Source: Allobosea robiniae (GTDB taxonomy: Bacteria; Pseudomonadota; Alphaproteobacteria; Rhizobiales; Beijerinckiaceae). Taken from it: a stretch of 64,000 bases of DNA. The position numbers were made by a program, and so were the translations under genes. The notes below the pieces were generated by a model. It was not told where the DNA came from. It ran no database searches and saw only the letters and a list, made by a program, of their open reading frames with translations. How positions within the stretch are numbered: the stretch's first letter is position 1; the number at the start of each line of letters is the position of its first letter. The stretch lies in assembly GCF_900102525.1 (NCBI RefSeq), contig NZ_FNBZ01000006.1:248001-312000 (forward strand). Direction: 5' to 3'. Of the stretch, positions 54,759 to 64,000 are shown in pieces.

Positions 54759-55007
54759 TCAGTTCTTGTCCGTTTCCTCGGGCTCGAACAATTGCACCGG
54801 ATGTCCGGGCATGATGGTCGAGATCGCGTGCTTGTAGACGAGCTGCGAATGACCGTCGCGGCGCAGCAGCACGCAGAAATTGTCGAACCAGGTGACGACA
54901 CCCTGCAGCTTGACGCCGTTGACGAGGAAGATCGTCAGCGGGATCTTCTGCTTGCGCACATGGTTGAGGAAAGTGTCCTGGAGGTTCTGTGCCCGCTCGG
55001 CGGCCAT
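54759..55007 (-). CDS. hfq: RNA chaperone Hfq
   Basis: Sm-like hexameric protein that pairs small RNAs with mRNAs, 82 residues. Sm1 reads [23 protein letters not shown] and Sm2 has [13 protein letters not shown] with the YKHA motif. The short acidic tail EPEETDKN is typical for alphaproteobacteria. Between this gene and ntrX there are 213 bases; the trkA gene that often stands here in Rhizobiales is missing. Confidence 0.98.
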   Translation of the reverse strand: MAAERAQNLQDTFLNHVRKQKIPLTIFLVNGVKLQGVVTWFDNFCVLLRRDGHSQLVYKHAISTIMPGHPVQLFEPEETDKN

Positions 55008-55220
55008 GGGTAGTCCCTGTTGTTGGGATCGCCGATCGGATTAAATCCAGCGATCCAATTCGTTCCGTTTCAGGCCGGGGGCGCATTCCACCAGCGTCGG
55101 AACACCGATGCTCCATTAGATCGTCGTCTTCGCCCACAACGCAAGTGCAGCAATGCCGACTTTAGATGCATGCCGCCTGCGTGGCGTGCAACTGGGCATG
55201 CGTGACGCGCCTGACGCGTC

Positions 55221-56588
55221 TCAACCGACGCCGAGCGACTTCAGTTTCCGGTGCAGCGCCGAGCGCTCCATGCCGATGAACTCGGCCGTGCGCGAGATAT
55301 TGCCGGAGAAGCGCGCGATCTGCGCGATCAGGTATTCGCGCTCGAAGATCTCGCGCGCATCGCGCAGCGGCAGGCTCATCAGGCGCTCGCCGCCCGAGCC
55401 CGAGGGCGTCGTCGGCACCATCGCGCCAACCTCGGCCGGCAGCATCTCGATCGTCACCTCGGCCGTCGGATCGCCCTTGGTCAGGATCATCAGGCGTTCG
55501 ACATTGTTGCGCAGCTCGCGGACGTTGCCCGGCCATTCATGTGATTGCAGCACGGCCATCGCGTCGCTGCCGATCTGGCGCTTCGGCAATCCGCTCGCGA
55601 TCGAGATCTGTTCCATGAAGAACTCGATCAGCTCCGGCACGTCCTCGCGCCGCTCCGACAGTGGCGGCACCTTGATCGGCACGACGCCGAGGCGGTGATA
55701 GAGATCCTCACGGAAATGCCCGTCGGCGATGAGCTGCGCCAGGTCGCGGCTCGACGAGGAGATGACGCGGACATCGACATGGACCCGCGTCGCGCCGCCG
55801 ACGCGCTGGAAATTCTGGTCGACCAGCACACGCAGGATGCGGTTTTGCGTCTCGCGCGGCATGTCGCCGATCTCGTCGATATAGAGCGAGCCGCCATGGG
55901 CCTCCTCGAGCGCGCCGATCCGGCGCGACCGCCCGTCCCCGCCTTCGACGCCGAACAGCTCCTCCTCCATCGTCTCGGGCGTGATCGTCGCCGCGTTGAT
56001 GACGACGAAGGGCCCGCTCGAACGGGTCGAGGCCTCGTGCAGCGTGCGCGCCGCCAGTTCCTTGCCGCAGCCGGGCTCGCCGGTGATCAACACCCGCGCA
56101 TTGGTCGGCGCGACGCGATCGATCGTCTGGCGGAGCTGGTTCACGACCGTGGTGCGGCCGACGATGCGGTCCGCCTGGACCGAGCGGGTCTTGAGCTCGC
56201 GGACTTCGCGGCGCAGGCGCGATGCCTCTAGCGCGCGCTCGGCGACCAGCACCAGCCGGTCGGCCTTGAACGGCTTCTCGATGAAGTCGTAGGCGCCGCT
56301 CTTGATCGCCGAGACCGCCGTCTCGATGTTGCCGTGGCCGGAGATCATCACCACCGCGAGATCGGGGTTGCTCTCCTTGATCAGCTCCAGAACCTGCAAT
56401 CCGTCGAGCCGGCTGCCCTGCAGCCAGATATCGAGGAAGACGAGGTTCGGCCGGCGCGACGCGATCGCGGCCAGAGCTTCGTCGGCGGAGCCGGCCTTGC
56501 GGGTCCGGTAGCCCTCGTCTTCCAGAAGGCCGGCGACCAGATCGCGGATATCGACTTCGTCGTCCACTACCAGGATGTCAGCGCTCAT
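55221..56588 (-). CDS. ntrX: Response regulator NtrX (NtrC family, no GAFTGA loop)
   Basis: Partner of NtrY, 455 residues. The receiver has the phosphoacceptor Asp53 (LVFLDIWLQG) and KPF at about 106. The AAA+ domain has Walker A GEPGCGKE and a Walker B segment LYIDEIGDMP. Where sigma-54 activators carry GAFTGA, this protein reads ELFGVEGGDGRSRRIGALEEAHGG, so the loop is missing. The C-terminal Fis-type helix-turn-helix is NISRTAEFIGMERSALHRKLKSLGV. It probably acts on sigma-70-type promoters. Overlaps ntrY by four bases. Confidence 0.95.
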   Translation of the reverse strand: MSADILVVDDEVDIRDLVAGLLEDEGYRTRKAGSADEALAAIASRRPNLVFLDIWLQGSRLDGLQVLELIKESNPDLAVVMISGHGNIETAVSAIKSGAYDFIEKPFKADRLVLVAERALEASRLRREVRELKTRSVQADRIVGRTTVVNQLRQTIDRVAPTNARVLITGEPGCGKELAARTLHEASTRSSGPFVVINAATITPETMEEELFGVEGGDGRSRRIGALEEAHGGSLYIDEIGDMPRETQNRILRVLVDQNFQRVGGATRVHVDVRVISSSSRDLAQLIADGHFREDLYHRLGVVPIKVPPLSERREDVPELIEFFMEQISIASGLPKRQIGSDAMAVLQSHEWPGNVRELRNNVERLMILTKGDPTAEVTIEMLPAEVGAMVPTTPSGSGGERLMSLPLRDAREIFEREYLIAQIARFSGNISRTAEFIGMERSALHRKLKSLGVG

Positions 56589-58933
56589 AGGCGTATCCCA
56601 TTCCTTGAATCCGTGTTGCGCGAGCCGTTTTCCGGCTGGGCGGCCGCATCGCCGCCCTCTGTGTCCTGCGCCGGGCCTGTTTCGGGGAACCAGAGGCGGA
56701 TGCGCGCGCCCCGTGCACCGCTGGCGGCATCCGGACGGTCGAGCAGTTCGATGCCGCCGCCATGGTCCTCCAGGATCTTGCCGACGATGGCGAGGCCCAG
56801 GCCGGTCCCGCCTTCCCGCGTCGTCATATAGGGCTCGAGCAGCTTCTGGCGCTGGTCCGCCGGCAGGCCCTTGCCGTTGTCGATCACGTCGATGACGACC
56901 CGGCCGTCGTCAAGGCGGGCCATCTGGACGTCGATGCGCCCCTGCCCGCGCTCATCGGCCGGCACGGCCTCGATCGCCTCGGTCGCATTCTTGATGACAT
57001 TGGTCAGCGCCTGCGAGATCAGGCGCCGGTCGAAGCGCGCCGGCACCGGGTCCGGAGGCAGCGTCTCGGCGATCGTCGTCTCGGGATTGCCGACCCGCCA
57101 GAGGAAGACGATCTGCCGGACGGTCTCGACGATGTCTTCGCGAGCAAGCGACGGCTTCGGCATGCGGGCGAAGGAGGAGAACTCGTCGACCATGCGCCGG
57201 ATATCCTCGACCTGCCGCACGATCGTGTCGGTGCACTGGTCGAAGACGTCCTTGCCCTCGACGATGACGCGCCCGAACCGGCGCTTGATGCGCTCGGCCG
57301 AGAGCTGGATCGGCGTCAGCGGATTCTTGATCTCATGCGCGATGCGGCGGGCGACGTCGGCCCAGGCGGCGGTGCGCTGCGCGGAGACGAGGTCGGTGAT
57401 GTCGTCGAGCGTCACCACGAGCCCGGCTCCCATCCCCTCGCCCTCCCGCACGGCGCGGATATTGACCATCCGGTCCTGCCCGGCGCGCGTGAAGGCCACC
57501 TGGCCGGAGCTCTGGCGCTGGCGGTTCTGCAGCGCTTCCGCGACGAAGCCGGCCACCTCCGGCGCGATCTCGGCGATCGGCTTGCCGAGCAGGCGCCCGC
57601 CGGTCCCGAGCAGGATCTCGGCCGAGCGGTTGATCGTCGTAACATGGCCGTCGCCATCGAGGCTGAGCACGCCGGAGGAAACGCCGGAGAGGACCGTCTC
57701 GGTGAAGCGCCGGCGCCGGTCGATCACCTCGCTCGCCGTGACCAGGCTGTCGCGCTGGCGGCGCAGCTCCGCCGTCATCTTGTTGAAGGTCTCGCCCAGA
57801 TGGGCAAGGTCGCCCTCGGATCGTCGGATCGGCACCTGGACGTAGAAGTTGCCACTCGACACCTGGTCGGTCGCATCGATCATCCGCCGGATCGGTGCGA
57901 CGAGCCCGTTGGCAAAGCTCAGGCCCAGCCAGATCGCCGAGAGCAGCAGAATCAGCGCGATCAACCCGTACATCGAGGCGAAGGCGATCTGGACGCCCTT
58001 CCGGCGCGCATCGATCGAGAGGTATTCGACAGCGGCCCCGCGCGCGACCGAGGGGAACTCGACCGCGAGCGGGTCGACCTCTCGCGCGACATGCAGAAAG
58101 CTGTTGTCATAGGCCGGCAGCTTCATCACGGCGCCGAAGACGGTGCCCGTCCGCGGGATCACGCAGATCGGCTCCGGCGCGGATTTCGCATCGTCGAAGG
58201 CGGCCTGGTCCGGCATCGGCGGATCGCGCAGCACATTAATATTGGCCCGCACGATCACCTTGTCCGGCGGCTGCATGACCGCAGCGACCGGAAGGCCGAG
58301 CGCCGTCGCGCGGGAGGTCAGGAAGTTCTCGAACCATTTGCGATCGACGTCGAAAGCGGGCTTCGCCCGGCTCAGGTCGTCGGCCAGCACCCGGATCTCG
58401 CGCCCGAGCGAACGGCACTGGCTCGCGGCATAGGCGTCGGCGACCTCGACCGATTTGAAGACGGCATCGCGCATCCGGTCGGAGAACCACGGCTCCAGCC
58501 CGCGCTCGATCGTGACGGTGGCGATGATGGCGACGAGAACCGCCGGCAGGGCGGCGATGATGCTGAACAGGCCGACGATGCGGACATGCAGTCCCGCCGC
58601 CGCCGCGCCAGCCTTGCGGGCGCGGATCAGCACCGCGGCCTCGAAAGCGACGATGACGACCAGAACCAGAATCAGCAGCGCGTTGAGCACGAAGACGCCG
58701 ACCACGACCTCGTGCACAGGTGCGATCGGCGTCGCACCGGACAGCACGAGGAAGGTGAGCAGCGCCGAGATCAGCGCGAGCGCGACGACGATTCCGCCGA
58801 CCCAGCCCGAGACGCGGCGGGACTTCTCCTCGCCACGCGGCATCATTCTGGCTTCGTTGACAGAAGCGGACACGTTTCGCGACAACTCCGATAGGGGCAG
58901 GGATCGCAAACCGATCACGCCTGCGGGCGCCAC
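56585..58933 (-). CDS. ntrY: Sensor histidine kinase NtrY
   Basis: Membrane histidine kinase, up to 782 residues. The N-terminal part has about three to four membrane segments before residue 150 and another near 325-345. A HAMP domain and PAS domain (about 395-510) lie before the kinase core: [21 protein letters not shown] (phospho-His), VIKNATEAIEA (N box), VIDNGKGLP (G1) and GGTGLGLAIVGKI (G2). Starts at GTG 58933, GTG 58873 and ATG 58846 are all possible; I kept the longest. Its periplasmic loop (about 150-325) should sense envelope or redox state. Confidence 0.93.
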   Translation of the reverse strand: MAPAGVIGLRSLPLSELSRNVSASVNEARMMPRGEEKSRRVSGWVGGIVVALALISALLTFLVLSGATPIAPVHEVVVGVFVLNALLILVLVVIVAFEAAVLIRARKAGAAAAGLHVRIVGLFSIIAALPAVLVAIIATVTIERGLEPWFSDRMRDAVFKSVEVADAYAASQCRSLGREIRVLADDLSRAKPAFDVDRKWFENFLTSRATALGLPVAAVMQPPDKVIVRANINVLRDPPMPDQAAFDDAKSAPEPICVIPRTGTVFGAVMKLPAYDNSFLHVAREVDPLAVEFPSVARGAAVEYLSIDARRKGVQIAFASMYGLIALILLLSAIWLGLSFANGLVAPIRRMIDATDQVSSGNFYVQVPIRRSEGDLAHLGETFNKMTAELRRQRDSLVTASEVIDRRRRFTETVLSGVSSGVLSLDGDGHVTTINRSAEILLGTGGRLLGKPIAEIAPEVAGFVAEALQNRQRQSSGQVAFTRAGQDRMVNIRAVREGEGMGAGLVVTLDDITDLVSAQRTAAWADVARRIAHEIKNPLTPIQLSAERIKRRFGRVIVEGKDVFDQCTDTIVRQVEDIRRMVDEFSSFARMPKPSLAREDIVETVRQIVFLWRVGNPETTIAETLPPDPVPARFDRRLISQALTNVIKNATEAIEAVPADERGQGRIDVQMARLDDGRVVIDVIDNGKGLPADQRQKLLEPYMTTREGGTGLGLAIVGKILEDHGGGIELLDRPDAASGARGARIRLWFPETGPAQDTEGGDAAAQPENGSRNTDSRNGIRL

Positions 58934-58994
58934 TGATGCGCCGCCGCAACGGTGTTGTCAAAATATGACATTCACAAGGCGGGATGGCCCCGTT

Positions 58995-60446
<1,452 letters not shown>

Positions 60447-60462
60447 GGGTTGCTTGAGGCCT

Positions 60463-61605
60463 CTACGTTGCCTGCCCTGACCGGAGTTGGTGCAGGGGCA
60501 GGAGTATCCTGAAATGCGTCCGGCGCGGAACGGACTCGCATTCGACGATTCCACCGTGATCGCCGATCACCTTGGCGACAAGTGCAAGTCCAAGGCCACT
60601 CCCCTGGGCCTTGGTCGTGACGAAGGGATCGAACAGGTGCTGCACCAGGTCGGCCGGCACGCCCGGCCCGTTGTCGCGCACCCCGATTTCGAGCGGCAGC
60701 GCGATCCGTTCCGAAGAGCCGGGAACCTGCAGGCGGATGCCGGGGCGATAGGCCGTCGTCAGCGTGATCTCGCCGTCGATGGCATCTTCGCCGATCGCCT
60801 CGGCGGCGTTCTTGACCAGATTGAGCAGAACCTGGACGAGCTGGTCGCGATTGCCGGCGACCGGCGGCAGCGAGGGATCGTAGGTCTCCGTGAAGCGGAT
60901 ATGCCGGGCAAAGCCGGAATGGGCGAGGCGCTTCACATGGTCGAGCACGTCGTGGACATTGACCGCGTCGCGCTCGCTCGGCCGCTCGTCGCCGAACAAT
61001 TCGACGCGCTCGACCAGCTTCACGATCCGGTCGGTCTCGTCGCAGATGAGCTGCGTCAGCATCCGGTCGGAATCCGGGATCGAGCCTTCGAGCAGTTGCG
61101 CGGCGCCCCGGATGCCCGAGAGCGGATTCTTGATCTCATGGGCCAGCATCGCGCCGAGCGCGGTGATCGAGCGCGCTGCCCCGCGATGCGTCAATTGCCT
61201 GTCCATTTTTTCGGCAATTGTCCGTTCCTGCAGCATCAGCACGACCGCATCGCCCTGACTGGGCAAGGGAGAGGCAAAGACATCGACGATGTGATCGGTT
61301 CCGAGGCGCGGCGTGCCGAGATCGAGGCGGTATTCGCTGACGCTGGCACCGCGACGCTGCACCTCCTCGATCACCCCCAGCACGGGTGAGCCGAAAGCGA
61401 CGAAATCGTCGATGCGCTGGCGCTTGAGCAGAGCGGCACTCGACTGGAAGAAATCCTCGGCCGCCGTATTCGCATACAGCACGGCATGGCTCTCCCCGAT
61501 CACCAGAACCGGCATCGGCAGCACGTTGAGTGCCTGGATCTCGATCGGGTCGAGCAGGTAGGCGCTGCGGCCTCCAGGCCCGTTGTCGGTAAACATCGCC
61601 GTCAT
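60463..61605 (-). CDS. ntrB: Nitrogen regulation sensor kinase NtrB
   Basis: Soluble histidine kinase/phosphatase for NtrC, controlled by PII, 380 residues. A PAS domain covers about 20-110, followed by [22 protein letters not shown] (phospho-His), [19 protein letters not shown] and [19 protein letters not shown] chose ATG 61605, which has GAGGGGATGAGG upstream. A TTG at 61626 overlapping the dusB stop is possible. No membrane segments, as expected. Confidence 0.95.
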   Translation of the reverse strand: MTAMFTDNGPGGRSAYLLDPIEIQALNVLPMPVLVIGESHAVLYANTAAEDFFQSSAALLKRQRIDDFVAFGSPVLGVIEEVQRRGASVSEYRLDLGTPRLGTDHIVDVFASPLPSQGDAVVLMLQERTIAEKMDRQLTHRGAARSITALGAMLAHEIKNPLSGIRGAAQLLEGSIPDSDRMLTQLICDETDRIVKLVERVELFGDERPSERDAVNVHDVLDHVKRLAHSGFARHIRFTETYDPSLPPVAGNRDQLVQVLLNLVKNAAEAIGEDAIDGEITLTTAYRPGIRLQVPGSSERIALPLEIGVRDNGPGVPADLVQHLFDPFVTTKAQGSGLGLALVAKVIGDHGGIVECESVPRRTHFRILLPLHQLRSGQAT

Positions 61606-61622
61606 CGCCTCATCCCCTCGGC

Positions 61623-62612
61623 TCAAGCGGCTTCACGATCGCGGTCGGTCGAGAACAGGCCCGTCAGCGCCGCCAGGACCTGCTTGGGCTGATCCGAGGT
61701 CAGAAGGCTGCGGCGCAGCTCGGCATCGGGCCGGCAGCCCTCGGCCACAGCCTCGTCCGCATAGGCGGCGAGATGCTTGCGGGCGTGGCGCACACCATGG
61801 GCGATGCCGATCAAGGCCAGCAGGCCTTCGTAATGCTCGCAGGCCAGCGCCAGCTTCTCCGCCAGCGTCGGTGCCCGAAACGCGCGCCCGCCGAGCGCCG
61901 CGCCGATCTCGCCGACCAGCCAGGGCCGGCCAAGCGCAGCGCGCCCGACCATGACGAAATCGGCGCCCGACTGCGCGAGGCAGTCCCGCGCATCCGCGAC
62001 GTCATGGATGTCGCCATTGGCCACCAGGGGGAAATCCCCGGCAGCGCGCACCGCCGCGATGGCCTGCCAATCCGCCGTGCCCTTGTAGAATTGCTGGCGC
62101 GTCCGGCCGTGGACCGTGATCATCCGCGCACCCGCCGCAACCGCGCGACGGGCAAGCTCCGGAGCGTTGCGGGAGGCGTCGTCCCAGCCCAGCCGCATCT
62201 TGACCGTCACCGGCACGCTGGTGGCGGCAACCGCAGACTCGACCAGCGCAACGGCATGATCGAGATCGCGCATCAGCGCAGAACCGGCCCAGCCGCCCGT
62301 CACCTTCTTGGCCGGGCAGCCCATATTGATGTCGACGATATCGGCGCCATTGGCCTCGGCCAGCCGCGCCGCTTCCCCCATCCAGTAAGGATCGCAGCCG
62401 GCGAGCTGGACGACATGCGGCGACACGCCCACGCCCTCCGCGCGGATGCGCGCTTCCTCGCTGCCGCGCACGAATTCGTCGGAGGCCACCATCTCGGATA
62501 CGACGATTCCGGCATGGCTGCGGGCTGCGAGCCGGCGCATGACGATATCGGTCACGCCGGACATCGGCGCCAGGAAGGCGCGGGACGCGATCGGGATACC
62601 TGCGATGTCCAA
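61623..62612 (-). CDS. dusB: tRNA-dihydrouridine synthase DusB (NifR3)
   Basis: FMN enzyme that reduces uridines in the tRNA D-loop, 329 residues. Motifs: [46 protein letters not shown] with the catalytic Cys, [13 protein letters not shown] and [13 protein letters not shown]. It is the first gene of the dusB-ntrB-ntrC run, the classic nifR3-ntrBC operon of alphaproteobacteria. A promoter candidate is given below. Confidence 0.96.
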   Translation of the reverse strand: MDIAGIPIASRAFLAPMSGVTDIVMRRLAARSHAGIVVSEMVASDEFVRGSEEARIRAEGVGVSPHVVQLAGCDPYWMGEAARLAEANGADIVDINMGCPAKKVTGGWAGSALMRDLDHAVALVESAVAATSVPVTVKMRLGWDDASRNAPELARRAVAAGARMITVHGRTRQQFYKGTADWQAIAAVRAAGDFPLVANGDIHDVADARDCLAQSGADFVMVGRAALGRPWLVGEIGAALGGRAFRAPTLAEKLALACEHYEGLLALIGIAHGVRHARKHLAAYADEAVAEGCRPDAELRRSLLTSDQPKQVLAALTGLFSTDRDREAA

Positions 62613-62650
62613 AGGGGCAGCCTGCTTTTAAGGCATTTCTCTGGATGCAT

Positions 62651-62679
62651 ATTTATTGGACAATGCTGCGGGAGCGCAA
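62651..62679 (-). promoter_or_regulatory. Candidate promoter of dusB-ntrBC
   Basis: On the minus strand, TTGCGC (62674-62679) and ATAAAT (62651-62656) stand 17 bases apart, about 40-70 bases upstream of the dusB start codon, in a local AT-rich patch. The -10 is a weak match. Confidence 0.35.
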
Positions 62680-62759
62680 GCGCTTAGAGAGAAATGCTGC
62701 ATTGCAACAGCGTCGCACCCCCTGCCCCATCGCAGCAGAATTGGTTATGCCATGCGGCC

Positions 62760-63995
62760 ATGACCCGCTTGCAGCCAGAATCCAGCACCGTGCTCCGTCA
62801 CTCCGATGCGCCCCAGCCCGTCGCTGCCCTGCTCGTCGCAGCTGGCCGCGGCCTGCGGGCCGGCGATGGCGAGCCGAAGCAATATCGCCTCGTCGAGGGG
62901 CGTCCCGTTCTCGCCCATGCGCTGACGCCCTTTCTGGCGGAGCCTTCGATCGCGCGCATCGCCGTCGTGATCGGCGAGGGCGACGAGGCGCGCTACACCA
63001 ATGCCATGGCCGGCATCGACAGCTCCCGGCTTGCGGCCCCGACGCTCGGCGGCGCGACGCGCCAGGCTTCGGTGCGGCGCGGCCTGCTTGCGCTTGCCCG
63101 CGAGGGCTTCGACGGCATCGTGCTCGTCCATGACGCGGCCCGGCCCTTCGTCTCCCGCGCCCAGATCAGCGCCGCGATCCACCGGCTCGGCGCCGGCGCC
63201 ATCGCCGCGATCCCCGCCTTGCCCGTTACCGACACCGTGAAGCGCACCAGCGCCGACGGCCATGTCGCCGAAACCCCGCCGCGCGACCAGCTCGTCACCG
63301 TCCAGACGCCACAGGCCTTCCGCTTCAAACCGCTGCTCGACGCCCATGAAGCAGCCGAGGCGGCGCTGCTGCACGGCTTCACCGACGATGCCGCGCTGAT
63401 GGAATGGGCCGGCCATCCGGTCGCGACCTTCCAGGGCGACCCGGCCAATGTGAAGCTGACGCATGCCGCGGATTTCCTGCGGGCCGCGGCGCACCCCGGC
63501 AGGACCCTCGTGACGCGGGTCGGCACCGGTTACGATGTCCATGCCTTCGGTCCCGGCGACCATGTCTGGCTTGGCGGCGTCCGGATCGGGCATGATCAGG
63601 GCGTCATCGCCCATTCCGATGGCGACGTCGCGCTCCACGCCTTGACCGATGCCCTGCTCGGCGCGCTCGCCGACGGCGATATCGGCACGCATTTCCCGCC
63701 GAGCGATCCGCAATGGCGCGGCGCGGCATCGGCCCAGTTCCTCGCCTTTGCAGCCACGCGGGTCCGCGAGCGCGGCGGGCGGATCGACTTCCTCGACCTG
63801 ACCGTCGTCTGCGAGGCCCCGAAGATCGGCCCGCATCGCGAAGCCATCCGCGCCGAGATCGCGGCGATCGTCGGCCTCCCCCTCGGCAAGGTCGCGATCA
63901 AGGCAACGACTTCGGAACGTATGGGCTTCACCGGGCGACGCGAAGGCCTCGTCGCCCTGGCGACTGCGACGATCCGCCTGCCCGAGGAGGACTAG
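62760..63995 (+). CDS. ispDF: Bifunctional IspD/IspF (MEP pathway)
   Basis: Fusion of 2-C-methyl-D-erythritol 4-phosphate cytidylyltransferase and 2,4-cyclodiphosphate synthase, 411 residues. The IspD half (about 1-245) shows [20 protein letters not shown] and [11 protein letters not shown]. The IspF half begins at [12 protein letters not shown] and has [32 protein letters not shown], and [14 protein letters not shown] near the end. The fusion is typical for alphaproteobacteria, so it is not an assembly artefact. ATG 62760 was chosen because the 22 codons upstream show no similarity. Confidence 0.97.
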   Translation: MTRLQPESSTVLRHSDAPQPVAALLVAAGRGLRAGDGEPKQYRLVEGRPVLAHALTPFLAEPSIARIAVVIGEGDEARYTNAMAGIDSSRLAAPTLGGATRQASVRRGLLALAREGFDGIVLVHDAARPFVSRAQISAAIHRLGAGAIAAIPALPVTDTVKRTSADGHVAETPPRDQLVTVQTPQAFRFKPLLDAHEAAEAALLHGFTDDAALMEWAGHPVATFQGDPANVKLTHAADFLRAAAHPGRTLVTRVGTGYDVHAFGPGDHVWLGGVRIGHDQGVIAHSDGDVALHALTDALLGALADGDIGTHFPPSDPQWRGAASAQFLAFAATRVRERGGRIDFLDLTVVCEAPKIGPHREAIRAEIAAIVGLPLGKVAIKATTSERMGFTGRREGLVALATATIRLPEED

Positions 63996-63997
63996 CC

Positions 63998-64000
63998 ATG
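63998..64000 (+). CDS. Start codon of next gene (cut by window end)
   Basis: ATG two bases after the ispDF stop, with GAGGAGG in the last ispDF codons as ribosome binding site. Only the start codon is in the window, so the product cannot be named. Confidence 0.4.

Noticed and set aside
62760..63995. IspD-IspF fusion as frameshift or assembly artefact
   Set aside because: The fusion is normal in alphaproteobacteria and both domains are complete.

Overview
The window is a GC-rich chromosomal segment of an alphaproteobacterium, most likely a Rhizobiales/Hyphomicrobiales member close to Bosea. That placement is inferred from three things: the block dusB-ntrB-ntrC-ntrY-ntrX-hfq-hflX-mazG, the fused ispDF gene, and several palindromic intergenic repeats of the rhizobial kind. 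No phage, transposase, CRISPR array or conjugation gene is visible. Almost every gene is intact. The clear exception is a deletion scar of pcaHG at 20679-20867.

Layout. 1-5737: the end of secG with a tandem terminator, pyrG, a GFA-family protein, a three-gene yjfL-yjfM-yjfC-like operon (DUF350, DUF1190, glutathionylspermidine-synthase-like ATP-grasp) and a VOC protein. 5794-20663: the osmoregulated periplasmic glucan pair opgG-opgH, glmU and glmS (UDP-GlcNAc supply), two small membrane proteins (DUF454, DUF502), recG, sdhE and mfd. 20679-32513: an accessory catabolic region. It holds a 3-dehydroshikimate dehydratase of the QuiC1 type, an AroE-like dehydrogenase, a Gfo/Idh oxidoreductase, a type II dehydroquinase and a complete polar amino-acid-type ABC transporter, all on the minus strand. 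TetR, a second dehydroquinase, GntR, MarR and homogentisate dioxygenase follow. 32704-40824: housekeeping genes (metallohydrolase, tatD, metG, holB, tmk, D,D-carboxypeptidase, rlpA), tRNA-Ser(UGA) and a tiny membrane protein. 41059-51449: a second accessory region with a LysR regulator, an Ehu-like transporter without an ATPase, an M20 amidohydrolase, a C-S lyase-type PLP enzyme, three solute-binding proteins without permeases, and a 48-residue protein. 51471-64000: recX, arfB-like, mazG, hflX, hfq, ntrX, ntrY, ntrC, ntrB, dusB, ispDF and the start codon of the next gene.

How the genes work together. The first accessory region reads as uptake and breakdown of quinate/shikimate-like hydroaromatics to protocatechuate. 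The two genes that would open the protocatechuate ring have been deleted to a 63-codon remnant in the same operon, so protocatechuate must be handled elsewhere or has another fate. The second accessory region reads as uptake of an N-acylated, sulfur-containing amino acid, deacylation by the M20 enzyme and C-S cleavage by the PLP enzyme. A 17-bp repeat that contains a dyad lies upstream of both transcription units, and the adjacent LysR protein is the obvious candidate to bind it. The right end is the conserved nitrogen-regulation locus with two two-component systems; its NtrX lacks the sigma-54 contact loop.
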